Positions 1 through 10,754 of a stretch of DNA of 64,000 nt are shown here, piece by piece. The DNA comes from Argyresthia goedartella (taxonomy: Eukaryota > Arthropoda > Insecta > Lepidoptera > Argyresthiidae), in contig OX463818.1 of assembly GCA_949825045.1 (NCBI GenBank), positions 26,366,906 through 26,430,905 on the forward strand, given 5' to 3'. The position numbers and the translations under genes are program-made. Each line of letters begins with the position of its first letter. Position 1 is the first letter of the stretch. The notes beneath the pieces are model-generated. The model made no database searches. It was not told the DNA's origin and worked only from the letters and a program-made list of their open reading frames with translations.

Positions 1-74
1 ATTTATTTGTACATGATCAGCTTCGGACAGTATCATATTTTTGAGTGATTTCCACATCGATAGATAAACATTAA

Positions 75-261
75 CAGAAACACATACATTTCTTCTAGCC
101 CCACACTAGGTTACCCTGTGTCGTGGGAACCAGAAACAGCGACGTCACACACATATAAACATCCAAGACCTGGGGTTTTTTTCTTTATCTCCAGCCGGGG
201 TTCGAACCCGGAACCTCTCGCATGAAGGCAGAAACACAACCTCAGCACCACAGAGGTCGTC
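75..261 (-). repeat. SINE-B copy
   Basis: Read on the minus strand, this is a tRNA-derived SINE. The head carries a B box matching GGTTCGAACCC (near 198-208 on the plus text), followed by an A-rich linker. The family body follows: a TCTTGGATGTTTAT-like block, a GTGTGACGTCGCTG block and a CCTAGTGTGGGGC-like block. The A-box half is degraded. It is a non-autonomous pol III retroposon and has no coding capacity. Confidence 0.8.
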
Positions 262-744
262 ATTCTTATTCCGATTATCGCCGATCAATATTATACGATA
301 ATATCCCAACACTATATCTCACTTTTGAGGCCGGCGCTTGCGCACTGATAAACAGGATGTTTACAAGTGATGAGCTTATCCCTTATCGCAAAGGGACACG
401 GAATGAAATTGGAAACTACACATAGCCTTCCCAAACCCAGATAAATATAATGTTTCCATCCGAACTTCGGTAAAAGCACAGATACTATATTATTATACTA
501 ATACAGATAGACCAAGTAAAACAAAATATGTCGCCGGCGTAAGCAGAGATGCTACGAATGCATCTGTAGTTTGAGGCCTATACCGCTTGGTGCAGCACTA
601 TTGCAATATTGCAAATACCACGAGATGGCGCTAGGAGATAACATTTTTAGAGAATAACACCCGATGTTTCTTTGATTTACATTGAATAGATGATATAGAT
701 TAAAAATATTTACTAAAAACAAGTCTATTTGCAATTGTAATTTG
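262..744. other. no gene seen
   Basis: AT-rich single-copy-looking DNA. The short open frames are not coding-like, and no repeat family was recognised apart from the flanking elements. Confidence 0.5.
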
Positions 745-1437
745 ATGGAATCTACCGCTGGTGTTGGTGGTCGAATGGAGTTAATAATGCATAGTTATGA
801 GACAGGTTTATTGGTCTGCTTTCCAAATCAGAGTGAACGTGGTTATTAGGTAGTACTTATGTCTATGCTATCTTACACTAATGTTGCAGTCACTTCACCT
901 CCCCTTTGAAGTCCTTTCATTCAATTCAATAAAACTTAATTACACAACTGAAATATTGCATTTATATCCTAAATATAATTTTAATCTATCTTAAATATTA
1001 CATTTCTTCTTAATTATTAATAATATATTCTATTAAAACAATTTATTATTATCTTTATGAGCTACATATTCTTTACCGTCTTTATCAATTTTATATTTTG
1101 GTGTTAACTCTTCAATAACTTAATAAGTTCCTAAATAAATATGATCCAACTTTGATTTTTCAATAAAATTAAATCTCCTCTCTTATACTTTAATGGATTA
1201 GATTTTTTATCAAAATTGAGCTTTCTTAATTTCTTCTAGCTACTTCTAATATTTAGGCTCTAAAGGATAAAATTCGGGATAAATCAATGGATTTGTTGTT
1301 TGCAAGTTGTTTGGCAAGTTACTAAATTTCCCGAAAAATAATTCATATGTAGTGTATTTTGTCTCAGTGTGAATCGTTTTGTTATATCGAAAGCACTAGT
1401 AAGGAATCCAAATCGTTACAATCAGTTTTTTTTTTCG
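745..1437 (-). mobile_element. decayed Ty3/gypsy LTR retrotransposon, 3' end
   Basis: Minus-strand translation of about 1437 to 1040 gives the C-terminal part of a Ty3/gypsy-type integrase. Recognisable pieces are IHTETKYTTYELFFGK (the usual YN.T.H..T.YTP.EL.FG block) and, further on, a basic tail resembling the integrase C-terminal region. Several in-frame stops show it is dead. Downstream on the minus strand, near 905-917, is a purine run (AAAGGGGAGG) followed by TGAAGTGACTGC. This looks like a polypurine tract and the start of a 3' LTR. An AATAAA signal lies about 90 bases inside. The far LTR edge (about 745) is a guess. No gag, protease, RT or envelope part is visible. Confidence 0.7.
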
Positions 1438-2279
1438 CATTGTATACTAAGATAAGCTTCTATATTTTAATTTGTATTTTCTAAGTAAAAATGCATATCA
1501 AAACTATACCCACCTTGTATCATGGCTGGTCACCACTGAGCCTCTGCTACCCCATATAGGAAAACTCGTGACGCTGTGTTCATGTTGGGTGAAGGTTGTC
1601 TTCCGAAAATAAATCTTATATATTCAAATTAAAAACAAACAAATCTTAAAGGCCTCAAGACAGAACAGTGATATTTCAAACAACTTGTTTTGGTGAGGCT
1701 TCTTCGTTTTTCTTTTTCATCTTTGGCAATATTTTATGTTTCTTTTGTTATTTAGATACCTGCCCACATTCATATGACGCCTTACGACTACATCCATAAT
1801 AGTTGAAAAAATCTGTTTTGTAGTCAATTATATAACTCAAATATAATAACCATGATGATAACCGGGATAATTTTTACACAAGTTTAAATTTATTGTATAG
1901 ATAGTGAGGGAATATTGTTGTGAACTTAGCAAGTGTGAGACGCAAAAAAAGTTACTCTCATACAATAGACATCAACGGGCTACCGAAATGAAGTTCTGAG
2001 TGTTCTTGACAAAAATACTATACTGTTGACAGATCATTATACCGATTGACAGGCCAGTTCAGCCCACCGCTATTGTTTGGAAAAATTTAAATATAAGAAA
2101 TAACTTTCAAACATTACGAGACGTTTAAAATCGAGCTAAAAAGTGTGGAAAATAAACGAGACACTTGCAAAAAGTGACTCGTGCGCCGCAAGGTGGCAAT
2201 AAAGTCATTTCATACTAAAATGACGCAACTGCAGGAATACAAAACAAAGTTTTGAGTCTTAAAATCATGAGGAAAGAGT
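1438..2279. other. no gene seen
   Basis: AT-rich. A short stretch near 1530-1580 resembles the SINE-C2 tail (CCTCTGCTACCCCATATAGG). No coding signal was seen. Confidence 0.45.
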
Positions 2280-2640
2280 AGAGTTTCGATGACGGAATCA
2301 TCGACCCAACTTGTTGAATGTGAATGGAGAAGGCACAAACCAGTCGTTTGAGAAACTCAGTGTGTATCTGGCAGTTGCCGCCGACGGACGTACGCGCATA
2401 TCCCTCATTGGTTGATTTGAATTTCGAATTTCGACCGTTCCCCGCGGCTGGCCAATCGGGGCCGTTCGCGCGTTTGATTTCTTTTCGCGAACGACTTTTT
2501 GCCTCGTGTGTTCCAATTTGTGTGCAGCAAGTGTTTGTGACATTGAGATCCGTTGACAGTTGATACTCAGTTCACGACAGTATCAACTGTGCAGTTAGTC
2601 CGAAGGTTGGATACTTTTCTCACGTGGCGTGGTATGTTTC
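2280..2640 (+). promoter_or_regulatory. CpG-rich patch, candidate promoter / 5' UTR exon
   Basis: This patch is GC- and CpG-rich compared with its AT-rich surroundings and matches none of the repeat families in the window. It has CCAAT-type motifs in both orientations (ATTGG near 2406, GGCCAATCGGGG near 2449-2460). It also has an inverted GTTCGCG/CGCGAAC pair (2464-2470, 2486-2492), an arthropod initiator-like TCAGTT at 2567 and a CACGTG E-box at 2621. GTATGT near 2632 could serve as a splice donor. Short frames open on both strands look accidental. That it might be the first exon or promoter of the gene whose coding exon begins at 33790 is inference from position and strand only. It could equally belong to an unrelated transcript or be a decayed CpG-rich repeat. 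Confidence 0.3.
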
Positions 2641-3485
2641 GCAATGGCGTCTTTTAATTACTGCTATTTCTAATGTGGCTATTGCTGAGATTTCTCTCGC
2701 AATGTACTCGGTTGGCAATGTCCATATGAAGGTCGCCTGCTTTTTCGTCTGATGTTGGTACACTTGCGATCTCATGGGTGACCCTTCCTGGAGTTTTTAG
2801 GTACCTAACTACCTACTGCACTTATTGTTTTCATCATAGCGGCTACAATACAATACCTAATAAGGTATAAGGGTAACTGGAGCTTATCGTGACTATATTA
2901 CGTACCTATAGTATATATTAAGAGTACCTACCAATATGTTTTTTTGTAAAAGAACAAGTACATTTAGAATATAACTTATCATAGCATTTCTCCACAGCTG
3001 TCACGCAAAATTGAGTACTAAATAACCGATTAAAAGTGTGCACAACTATGCCTGCCACCCCGTATAGGGAATGACGTGACTCTATGTTTACATGTTAGTA
3101 ATCAACATCATCCTTAGTAGAATGTTGTAAATTAACATAAACATCAATGAGGTCATATTATGCCAAGTTATCATATACATCATACTTGACTTTGAATGAA
3201 GCCACTCAGAAATGACCCCTACTTATCTTACAACAAGATCTACACAATTCACCTGCGACCTTGTACATCAAAGGTATTGACAGGTATATATACAGGTGGT
3301 ATTTTCTCAGGTATCATCCTTGACATTAACTCTTAATAAAAGGCGCAAAAATTACTATAGTTTGTTTTACAAGTATGATTTAACAGGTTTTACAAATTAA
3401 CTATAAGTGTGTGCTTGTTGGTACACCACAGATGATGTGCTGTCGACCGCACCTTATTTTACTCTAAGGGCAAGGGGTTTAGGAG
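2641..3485. other. no gene seen
   Basis: AT-rich. A SINE-C2 tail scrap lies near 3050-3085 (CCTGCCACCCCGTATAGGG). Nothing else was recognised. Confidence 0.45.
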
Positions 3486-3889
3486 TTAGGGCGATAAAGG
3501 TCCGTGCAAAGATCCCCGTCACTCCAGGCGGAAAGACCCGCAGTGTGAGAGGGACGGAATCGGGAAAAAATGAATAAACGTAGCGCTAAACCACAGAAAA
3601 GTTGTTTAAAAATAAACTACGCCATTTTGTTAAAAAAAAATAAGGAGAGTTTACGAATACACCATGTCTACATTTTGAACGCAGTTCCACAATGCAATTA
3701 GATAGGATTTCAGAATTACAGGAAAAAATAAAACAATTTAGAGGTATTATCTATCGAGAACATCCAATCGCGTTTACCTTTAGTGAGAATCTTAATCATA
3801 TACTCAATAAAGGTTAACCCAAAAATCAAATCTGTAGATGACTTCATGGTGGAGTAAATGGATTCCAAAAAAACCCCATTTTTTTCGTA
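3486..3889 (+). mobile_element. MITE-K copy 1
   Basis: Closely matches the copy at 9272-9697. Shared landmarks in order are GTCCGTGCAAAG, GTGTGAGAGGGACGGAATCG, AGCGCTAAACCACAGAA, AAATCAAATCTGTAGATGAC and TTTTTTTCGTATC. The left end (GTTAGGGCGATA) is a decayed version of the family end. The right end is cut or overwritten by the SINE-B that follows at once. It is non-coding. Confidence 0.7.
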
Positions 3890-4062
3890 TCGATTGTGGC
3901 TCTGGCTGCCATGCGAGAGGTCCCGGGTTCGATCCGCGGCTGGGGATAAATGACAAAAAAAACCTAGGTCTTGGATGTTCATATGTGTGTGAGGTCGCTA
4001 TTTCTGGCTCCCACGACACAGGGTATCCTAGTGTGGGGCCAGAAGCAAATGTATTAGTGTTT
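3890..4062 (+). repeat. SINE-B copy, 5' truncated
   Basis: Starts in the middle of the tRNA-like head and keeps a B box (GGTTCGATCCG) near 3925. The A-rich linker, the GGTCTTGGATGTTCATATG block, GTGTGTGAGGTCGC, and CCTAGTGTGGGGCCAGAAGC follow in order. It abuts the right end of MITE-K copy 1. Confidence 0.8.
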
Positions 4063-4353
4063 AATTTCATTACCGTGTTCCAAAAACTGATATAATTTTG
4101 GAATAAACATGACAACACTGTATTCAAGCTGCATCAGAGATGTGGGACACGTTGCTCGAGGTATTTGTACAGCAAACAACTGTAGTTGAATAATTTGAAT
4201 CTTGGTTGGGCCCCGCCTGGCCCGTCAGCAGTGGGCGAGAACTCACTTCTCCCTCTGTCGCCCATGTATGCATCTCTCTTAAACACATGCGCCGCTACCT
4301 TTCAGATAGCATTCAAAGAAACCTGTCGCGGGATGTACATAATAGAAGATAGT

Positions 4354-4612
4354 GAATTTAGCCCATTAACGTCCTCACCGAGGGGCACGGGTTTTGACCC
4401 GGATACGAGTAAGATTAAGCCGTACGTTACCACGCTGGCTCAGTGCGGGTTGATGGAGGGGTGTCGTGCTTGTGGCCAACCCGACTGTCAGAAGTTATCA
4501 AACTGCCCTATTAGGGCGTCTCACAGGGCTTTACGACTACTACCACCTAGAGGTAATAGTAGCCGGGACCTACGTAACGTGTCATCAGAAACACGGAAGC
4601 GTCCGAAACAAA
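4354..4612 (-). repeat. SINE-C1 body fragment
   Basis: The plus text ACCGAGGGGCAC...ACCCGGATAC...GCTGGCTCAGTGCGGGTTG...CCGGGACCTA...CGTGTCATC matches 59275-59460 in the same order, so the SINE reads on the minus strand. The tRNA-like head is missing. About 55 bases near 4470-4530 have no counterpart in the other copies. A 196-codon plus-strand frame crossing this region is therefore not a gene. The 4613-4800 stretch beyond is unassigned. On the minus strand around 4690-4720 it has a tRNA-like GGCTTAGCGG motif. Confidence 0.65.
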
Positions 4613-4872
4613 GGCCACATAGAACGGACACCCATCCAGAGCTCGTCTCGGCGAGATATTGCTACCCGTACGATCGTTTCCAATGTGCGAATACCGCTAA
4701 GCCAAGGATGCTTCTGCATATTATAGAAGATGTTGTACATTATTTGCGAGGGGAGTATACTAAACAGAAGCATTAAATATTGATTGTAATATCTCTACGA
4801 GTTTTCACGCTCTACTGTCTACCGTGACAAACCTAGGAAAGCACAGACTGTGCTGCTGTAATACTGGCGTTG

Positions 4873-6200
4873 TCAGATTCCAAGCAAGAGCTTGTGACAG
4901 ACAGCGGCAAGAGTTTCTGACAGACAGCAGCAAGAGCTTGTGACAGACAGCAGCAAGTGCTTGTGACAGACAGCAGCAAGAGCTTGAGAAAGACAGCAGC
5001 AAAAGCTTGTGACAAACAGCAGCAAGAGCTTGTGACAGACAGCAGCAAGAGCTTGAGACAAACAGCAGCAAAAGCTTGTGACAGACAGCAGCAAGAGCTT
5101 GTGACAGACAAAAGCAAGAGCTTGTGACAGACAGCAGCAAGAGCTTGTCACAGACAGCAGCAAGAGCTTGTGACAGACAGCAGCAAGAGCTTGTGACAGA
5201 CAACAGCAAGAGTTTGTGACAGACAGCAGCAAGAGCTTGTGACAGACAGCAGCAAGAGCTTGTGACAGACAGCAGCAAGAACTTGTGACAGACAAAAGCA
5301 AGAGCTTGTGACAGACAGCAGCAAGAGCTGAAGACAAACAGCAGCAAAAGCTTGTGACAGACAGCAGCAAGAGCTTGTAACAGACAGCAGCAAGAGCTTG
5401 TGACAGACAAAAGCAAGAGCTTGTGACATACAAAAGCAAGAGCTTGTGACAGATCTGTAAGAGCTTGTGACAGACAGCAGCAAGAGCTTGAGATAAACAG
5501 CAGCAAAAGCTTGTGAGAGACAGCAGCAAGAGCTTGTAACAGACAGCAGCAAAAGCTTGTGAGAGACAGCAGCAAGAGCTTGTAACAGACAGCAGCAAGA
5601 GTTTGTGACAGACAGCAGCAAGAGCTTGTAACAGACAGCAGCAAAAGCTTGTGACAGACAAAAGCAAGAGCTTGTGACAGACAAAAGCAAGAGCTTGTGA
5701 CAGACAAAAGCAAGAGCTTGTGACAGACAAAAGCAAGAGCTTGTGACAGACAAAAGCAAGAGCTTGTGACAGACAAAAGCAAGAGCTTGTGACAGACAAA
5801 AGCAAGAGCTTGTGACAGACAAAAGCAAGAGCTTGTGACAGACAAAAGCAAGAGCTTGTGACAGACAAAAGCAAGAGCTTGTGACTGACAGCAGCAAGAG
5901 CTTGTGACAGACAGCAGCAAGAGCTTGTGACAGACAGCAGCAAGAGTTTGAGACAAACAGCAGCAAAAGCATAAGCTTTCACAAGACAGACAGCAGCAAG
6001 AGCTTGTGACAGACAAAAGCAAGAGCTTGTGACATACAAAAGCAAGAGCTTGTGACAGACATCAGCAAGAGCTTCTGACAGACAGCAGCAAGAGCTTGTG
6101 ACAGACAAAAGCAAGAGCTTGTGACAGCCAAAAGCAAGAGCTTGTGACAGACAGTAGCAAGAGCTTGTCACAGACGCAGCAAGAGCTTGTGACAGACAGC
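4873..6200. repeat. 23-bp tandem satellite, about 57 units
   Basis: A direct tandem array with period 23. The plus-strand unit contains GCAAGAGCTTGTGACAGAC preceded by either AGCA or AAAA (variant 1: AGCAGC; variant 2: AAAAGC). Variants are mixed through most of the array, but about ten variant-2 units run consecutively from about 5656 to 5882. Near 5495-5590 two adjacent units repeat as a 46-bp pair (GTGAGAGAC then GTAACAGAC types). One unit near 5450 is shortened. Because 23 is not a multiple of 3 and the unit has no stop on the minus strand in any phase, three overlapping minus-strand frames of up to 432 codons stay open. They encode the same periodic Cys/Leu/Ser-rich peptide and are artefacts of the repeat. 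Confidence 0.95.
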
Positions 6201-6762
6201 ATACGTCTGAGTGTTTGTCAAACTGTTTGATGTCAATTGTGTATCTGTCGTAGCTATATCGTAGGATTGGCTATATCGTGATTTAGTCAACCATGGACTG
6301 ATCAGTCAGAAAGGGTTGAATTTCGCTAAAACATGTACTTTTTAAAGCATGTGTATTCAGCACTACCCGGTGTTTTTGGTGTTACCTGTCGAACTAACGC
6401 GAAGTCTTCACCCAAGCTACCGCAGTGTTTTGGCCTAAAATATTTCTTCGTTCAATGGAAGTCCTAATTCAACCATGGTTGGATTAGGACTTCCATTCAT
6501 TAGATATAGTCATTTCTATGATGTGGTTACGGCATATCCAAGCCCGAGTTGTTTTATTGGACTATTTAACGAAAATGAATAGTCCAGAAATAAACATATG
6601 CGCGTAACCATAATTGAAAGCAGATTCTGAAGTCGTCTACAAGTCACTTCGAGTTATTTATTCGAGTTTTGCTTCATTGATCGTTATCGACTCGAGATGT
6701 TCGTGTTTTTAAGAATTTACGACGGTCTTGGCGATTTGAAAGCGCGTACGAGTCGCTTTTCT
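6201..6762. other. no gene seen; contains a palindrome
   Basis: Non-coding, apart from the 44-bp palindrome at 6454-6497 listed separately. A scrap similar to element H (ACCCAAGCTACCGCAGTGTTTTG) is at about 6411-6433. Confidence 0.5.
6454..6497. repeat. 44-bp near-perfect palindrome
   Basis: Two 22-base arms meet with no spacer at the centre of CCATGG (axis between 6475 and 6476). Each arm is AATGGAAGTCCTAAT(T/C)CAACCA with one mismatch. A shorter CAACCATGG also occurs about 180 bases upstream. The function is unknown. Confidence 0.9.
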
Positions 6763-6975
6763 GGGGCCCAATCCTGCTAGCATGATGAGCGCTCAATGGC
6801 GCGACGATGACGGTCAACTTTAGTTAGAAATTGAAGTTATTACTGATCATATAAATTAGTAACGAACCAAAGTGAAAGGGATAACAAAAACTTGGGATAA
6901 AAGATAACTCTAAAGCTGACCGTTGTCGTCATGTCATTGTCAGTGATCAGTCATTGTCTACCGGAATCGGGCCCC
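6763..6975. mobile_element. MITE-G copy
   Basis: Begins GGGGCCCAATCC and ends TACCGGAATCGGGCCCC. The inner arms are also inverted (GACGGTCAACTTTAG against CTAAAGCTGACCGTTGTC). It is a decayed relative of the clean copy at 61545-61808. No target duplication could be picked out by eye. Confidence 0.75.
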
Positions 6976-7484
6976 TAATGTGCGTTTCTTACACTGGTGA
7001 AGTTGATGAAATCTACGAAAATCTAAGAACTAACTGAGTTTCTAGAATAGTTATTGATTCGTCTATTCACCTTTGAGACGTCGAAAGAAGGGTCACAAAC
7101 AAACATAACTATCAAACATTGTCAAACAAAACAAAGTAAAACTCAACATTTCTTTATTTCAGTAGATATTCACATACACCTAGTAAACCGTAATTCTTTC
7201 GTCTCTTCTTCAAGAATATGTTGTGTGTTAACTTCTACAAATATTACAAGCAACGCTGGCATACAATTTCCCATATGGGCTGGCAGAGTTTTGCCTACGT
7301 TTATTAGTCAGTATATCACTATTTAACAGTCGATAGTCGTAACAGGGGGTTAGCCCATCGTCGCAGCTTTGGAGACAAGAAGCAAATAGTACAGTTGTCA
7401 ATTTCAGTTTATCTCCCGTTGAATCTAAACACAACCTGCCCTTCATACAAACAAATTGGACGAGGTCCAACAACTGTCTCATTG
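6976..7484. other. no gene seen
   Basis: A 90-codon open frame near 7054 looks accidental. A scrap near 7328-7372 (AGGGGGTTAGCCCATCG) matches the SINE-C2 body. Confidence 0.45.
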
Positions 7485-7740
7485 ATAATAATAATAATAA
7501 TACCTTGGACACTATTTACACACATTGATCTAGCCCCGAACTAGGATCCCCTGTATCTTGGGTACTAGACAACGTTACACATACTTACATAGATACATAT
7601 TACAATTAGATAAATAAACAACCATGACTAGGGTACAAACATCCGTTCTCATCAAACAAATATTTGCCCCCACCGGGACTCGAACCCGGGACCCTTGGCT
7701 ACGTAGGCAGGGTCACTGCCGACTCAACCATGCGGGTCGG
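7485..7740 (-). repeat. SINE-A copy
   Basis: On the minus strand, the head with a B box GGTTCGAGTCC (complement at 7677-7687) is followed by AAATATTTGTTTGATGAG, GTACCCTAGTCATGGTTG, GTCTAGTACCCAAGATACAG, TAGTTCGGGGCTAGATCAAT and a (TTA)n tail. The A-box side is mutated (GGTTGAGTCGG instead of GGCCGAGTCGG). Confidence 0.88.
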
Positions 7741-7754
7741 GGATAATACTAAAC

Positions 7755-7862
7755 TTGTACCTCCATGTCTTCCTTCTTCTCAACGGTCCAATGTAGAGAA
7801 GAGGCCAAAAATTACGTTTGCTGAGTATATGTAAATATCTACAGTAATAAAGACAGTACAGT
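7755..7862 (+). mobile_element. LINE-X 3' end, decayed
   Basis: Carries the LINE-X 3' UTR landmarks TCCAATGTAGAGAAGAGG, ACGTTTGCTGAGTATATG and TAAATATCTACAGTAATAAAG. It directly follows the SINE-A copy. Confidence 0.7.
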
Positions 7863-8659
7863 AAAAAACGGCCATAGTATGGACTCGCGAACTGAAGCTT
7901 CCGCACAAATCGCATTATTTTGTGAAGGAACTACAAATTTACGGTTTTTTAGATGCTTTCTTTACTAAAAAGACCTTATTTTGTGACAAATTTCATGATG
8001 GTTAGGTAACCGGGAAGCAAATAGGTTTTTACTACCTTGAGAGTGTTGCGAAGCGGCATATTTTGATTGCGTTGACCAATTAGAATTTTTTTTAAGTTTG
8101 GGAGACCACTGACTTGAGTTATCGATATTTACTTCAACTTGATACCGGCACGCAATCCTGAGACAAAAAGTATTGGCAGACGGGTCAACAAAAGGACAAC
8201 GAAGTAATCCTATAAGGGTACCTTTTTTATTTCTATGGTACGAAACCCTAAAAAAAGACTAATATTCTTCTTAATTTAACTCCTTGATCTCGTGCCTGAT
8301 TGCAAGAGCCCACGGCCGAGGGCAGACCGGTTTCGAAGGACCATAAATTTTAGAACACAGTTCCAATTCGCGATTTAAAAACGTGTTCAGATGTGGCAAA
8401 AGTTTCAATAAACAAGATACAACAAAGCCAGAGATAAGCCAGTGATTTTATTTTTGTGTGATGATTTTTCTTCACCAGAATATTATACCATATCGCCTTA
8501 TTCACTTACTAAAATTGATCCCAGAGCATCAAAAGTTAACAGCTAAATAAATGATTTTGAAAATATAATCTATGTCAACTGGACAAGTTTGTTTGATGTC
8601 AGGCTGACTGTTTTTATTTTAAAATCAGACTAGTGGCGTCCATGCGTAACCTCAGTCGT
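7863..8659. other. no gene seen
   Basis: A scrap of the R-repeat end (GGTACGAAACCCTAAAAA) lies near 8237-8254. The rest is unassigned. Confidence 0.45.
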
Positions 8660-8676
8660 TTATGCCTATTTTCTAA

Positions 8677-8723
8677 CCCAACCCCCACCCTCCGAACCTC
8701 CCTCCCACCACTCCCCCCTGGGG
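8677..8723 (-). other. G-quadruplex-capable tract
   Basis: The plus strand has C runs of three or more at 8677, 8682, 8688, 8700, 8704 and 8713. The minus strand therefore has six G runs within about 42 bases, fitting the usual four-run rule. A short frame reading through it gives a Gly/Glu-rich peptide and is not credible as a gene. Confidence 0.7.
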
Positions 8724-9271
8724 AGATATCCTGAGATTTGGTTTGATCGATCGACTTGGCACCCTCCCGTAACGCACGAGTTTTCAAAATTTATATTTTT
8801 AGTGTTAAGGGCTGAACAAAGGCCAATGGCATTGAGAATTAGACAAAGAAAACATATACCCGTCACATCGCGTCGAAGCAGACTGACGCATGCTCCCGCG
8901 CAGAGCCCCGCGGGGCAACCCGAGCTCCGAGACCAAGAAAATTATAGAAAATATTACTAAACTCCTTTAATAATAACATTAAAAATAAAATAAAACAACC
9001 AAAAAATTTCTCTTTTTTTTACCTATTTTTGCGTGTAAGTTTCATATAGGAAACTGATTTCGTCTCCGAGCGCTTGTTCATTTAGTTGAATAATAATGCA
9101 TTGCGAAAAAAATTAATAAGTATTAAATATAACAGATATCCGGTAATTTTAAAAGTCCATTCTTATCTCTAATAAACTTTTTATAACATATATTTATCCT
9201 ACATTTTTATGTTGTCTAGTTTAGCCTAGAAGAATTGAAGCTAAAGATGCATTTCTGGCCATATTTAATCC
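8724..9271. other. no gene seen
   Basis: A short CpG-rich patch lies at 8878-8930, then AT-rich sequence. No coding signal. Confidence 0.45.
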
Positions 9272-9697
9272 CTTAAGGCGATACCTCGTCCGTGCAAAGG
9301 TCCCCGTTACTCAAGGCGGAAAGATCCGCAGTGTGAGAGGGACGGAATCGGGAAAAAATGAAAAAACGTAGCGCTAAACCACAGAATAATTGTTTAAAAA
9401 TAAACTACGGTATTTTGTCAAAAAGTTTTTAAGGAGATTTTGCAAATACATAATATCTACATTTTAACGCAGTTCCACCATGAAATTAGTTAGGATTTCA
9501 GAATTGCAGGAAAAGATAAAAAGAGGTGTTTTCTTAATTAAATTCTATCGAGAAAATTTCATTCAATCGCGTTTTTCTGAGATGAAAATCTTAATCAAAT
9601 ACTCAATAAACCTTAACCCAAAAATCAAATCTGTAGATGACTTCATGGTGGAGTAAATGGGTTCGAAAAAACCCCATTTTTTTTTCGTAGCACCTAA
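9272..9697 (+). mobile_element. MITE-K copy 2
   Basis: The left end CTTAAGGCGATACC and the right end TTCGTAGCACCTAAA are imperfect inverted versions of AAGGTGATACG. The interior matches copy 1 (3486-3889) landmark for landmark and is non-coding. Confidence 0.72.
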
Positions 9698-9974
9698 ATG
9701 CGTTGCATTTAAAAAAAAAATGCTTCATTATTTTTATAAAAGACTAGTATATAACAGAATTTTTTTCTTTATTATTTTGGTCAAGAAACGTGTTTTACTT
9801 TAATTTAATCCATTTTTTCTCGCAATTTATAAGATATTATTGAGTACACCCGCCCCAGAGAGGGGATTGGGATTGGTTGAGATTTGAGAACACCTCACGT
9901 AATTACGAATACCCCCTAACAAATGCGACGTTTAATCTTAAAGATTTAAATACCAACATTTTTTTTTAATATTG

Positions 9975-10055
9975 ATTCTTGCCCCACACTAGGATACAAT
10001 GTGTCGTGTGAACCCGAACCAGCGATGACGTCACAATCACATGCCACATCCAGAA
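9975..10055 (-). repeat. SINE-B tail fragment
   Basis: Plus text GCCCCACACTAGGATACAATG and CGATGACGTCAC is the complement of the SINE-B 3' body. The head is absent. Confidence 0.6.
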
Positions 10056-10116
10056 ATTAAAAACTGGCCATAACTCTCGCATCGCAGACTAAAGGTTTGT
10101 GGAAGGGCGGCGAAGC

Positions 10117-10193
10117 GAATGCTTTCGCCTTACTTTTTTATTTTCTGTTCCTTTGAGGAGCCCTTTGTGGGAAGCCTGGGAGCCTTTTGACGG
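10117..10193 (+). repeat. element H, 5' part, split by SINE-B
   Basis: TTTTCTGTTCCTTTGAGGAG and TGGGAAGCCTGGGAGCC recur at 10755-10828. The continuation (TTGATTTCGACTTTGACTGC) resumes at 10426, so the SINE-B at 10190-10410 sits inside this copy. Confidence 0.7.
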
Positions 10194-10410
10194 CCTCTGT
10201 GGCGCAGCGGTTGTGGCTCTGCCTACCATGCGAGAGGACCCGGGTTCGATCCCCGGCTGGGGGTAATGAAAAAAAAAAAAAAACAATCCCCAGGTCTTGG
10301 ATGTTTATATGTGTGTGACGTCGCTGTTTCTGGTTACCACGACACAGGGTATCCTAGTGTGGGGCCAGAAGCAATGTATGTGCCTGTATATAAATGTTTT
10401 GTTTGTTTAT
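10190..10410 (+). repeat. SINE-B copy, best-preserved head
   Basis: Head with an intact A box TGGCGCAGCGG (near 10200) and B box GGTTCGATCCC (near 10243), a poly-A linker, then GGTCTTGGATGTTTATATG, GTGTGACGTCGCTG, GACACAGGGTATCCTAGTG and GGGGCCAGAAGCAATGTATG. This copy defines the family in the window. It is inserted into an H repeat. Confidence 0.9.
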
Positions 10411-10497
10411 GTTTCTTGATTTCGACTTTGACTGCTTTTATAGTCATAGTTTTTTCAGTTTTTTTATAATTACGTCTTAAACTAATGGGTTTCTTGC

Positions 10498-10745
10498 TTG
10501 CTTCTCACACAGGAGTAGCTGGAGACCATGCACCAATGAGATAATTAATTTTTCTTAGGTACATTGTCGGACTTTCAGTGTTTCAGATGACACGTTAAGC
10601 TGTAGGTAACTGCTACTACATAGTGGTCGTAAAACCCCTCCATCAACCCGCACTGAGCCAGCGTGGTGGAGTGTGGCTTAATCTTGCTCGTATCCGGGTA
10701 AAGGCCTGTGCCCCTCGGTGGGGACATTAATGGGCTACACTTATT
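10498..10745 (+). repeat. SINE-C1 copy, degraded head
   Basis: Starts in the tRNA-like head (GCTTCTCACACAGGAG) and continues with GATAATTAATTTTTCTTAGG, CAGATGACACGTTAAGCTG, CCCGCACTGAGCCAGCGTGG and TATCCGGGTAAAGGCCTGTG. It is the same module order as the minus-strand copy at 59275-59571. Confidence 0.72.
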
Positions 10746-10754
10746 ATTTATTTA

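Noticed and set aside
745..1437. A possibly active LTR retroelement
   Set aside because: Several in-frame stops in the integrase remnant and the absence of all other coding parts show it is a relic.
2298..2563. Overlapping open frames of about 80 codons on both strands in the CpG-rich patch
   Set aside because: High GC alone explains the lack of stops. Neither frame has a domain, so the patch is treated as a possible promoter or UTR instead.
4186..4776. 196-codon plus-strand open frame
   Set aside because: It runs through a SINE-C1 body in antisense and unassigned flanks. No protein domain was recognised.
4805..6171. Three overlapping minus-strand open frames (up to 432 codons) encoding a Cys/Leu/Ser-rich repetitive protein
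   Set aside because: They are the three phases of the 23-bp satellite, open only because the unit lacks stops. No flanking non-repeat coding sequence exists.
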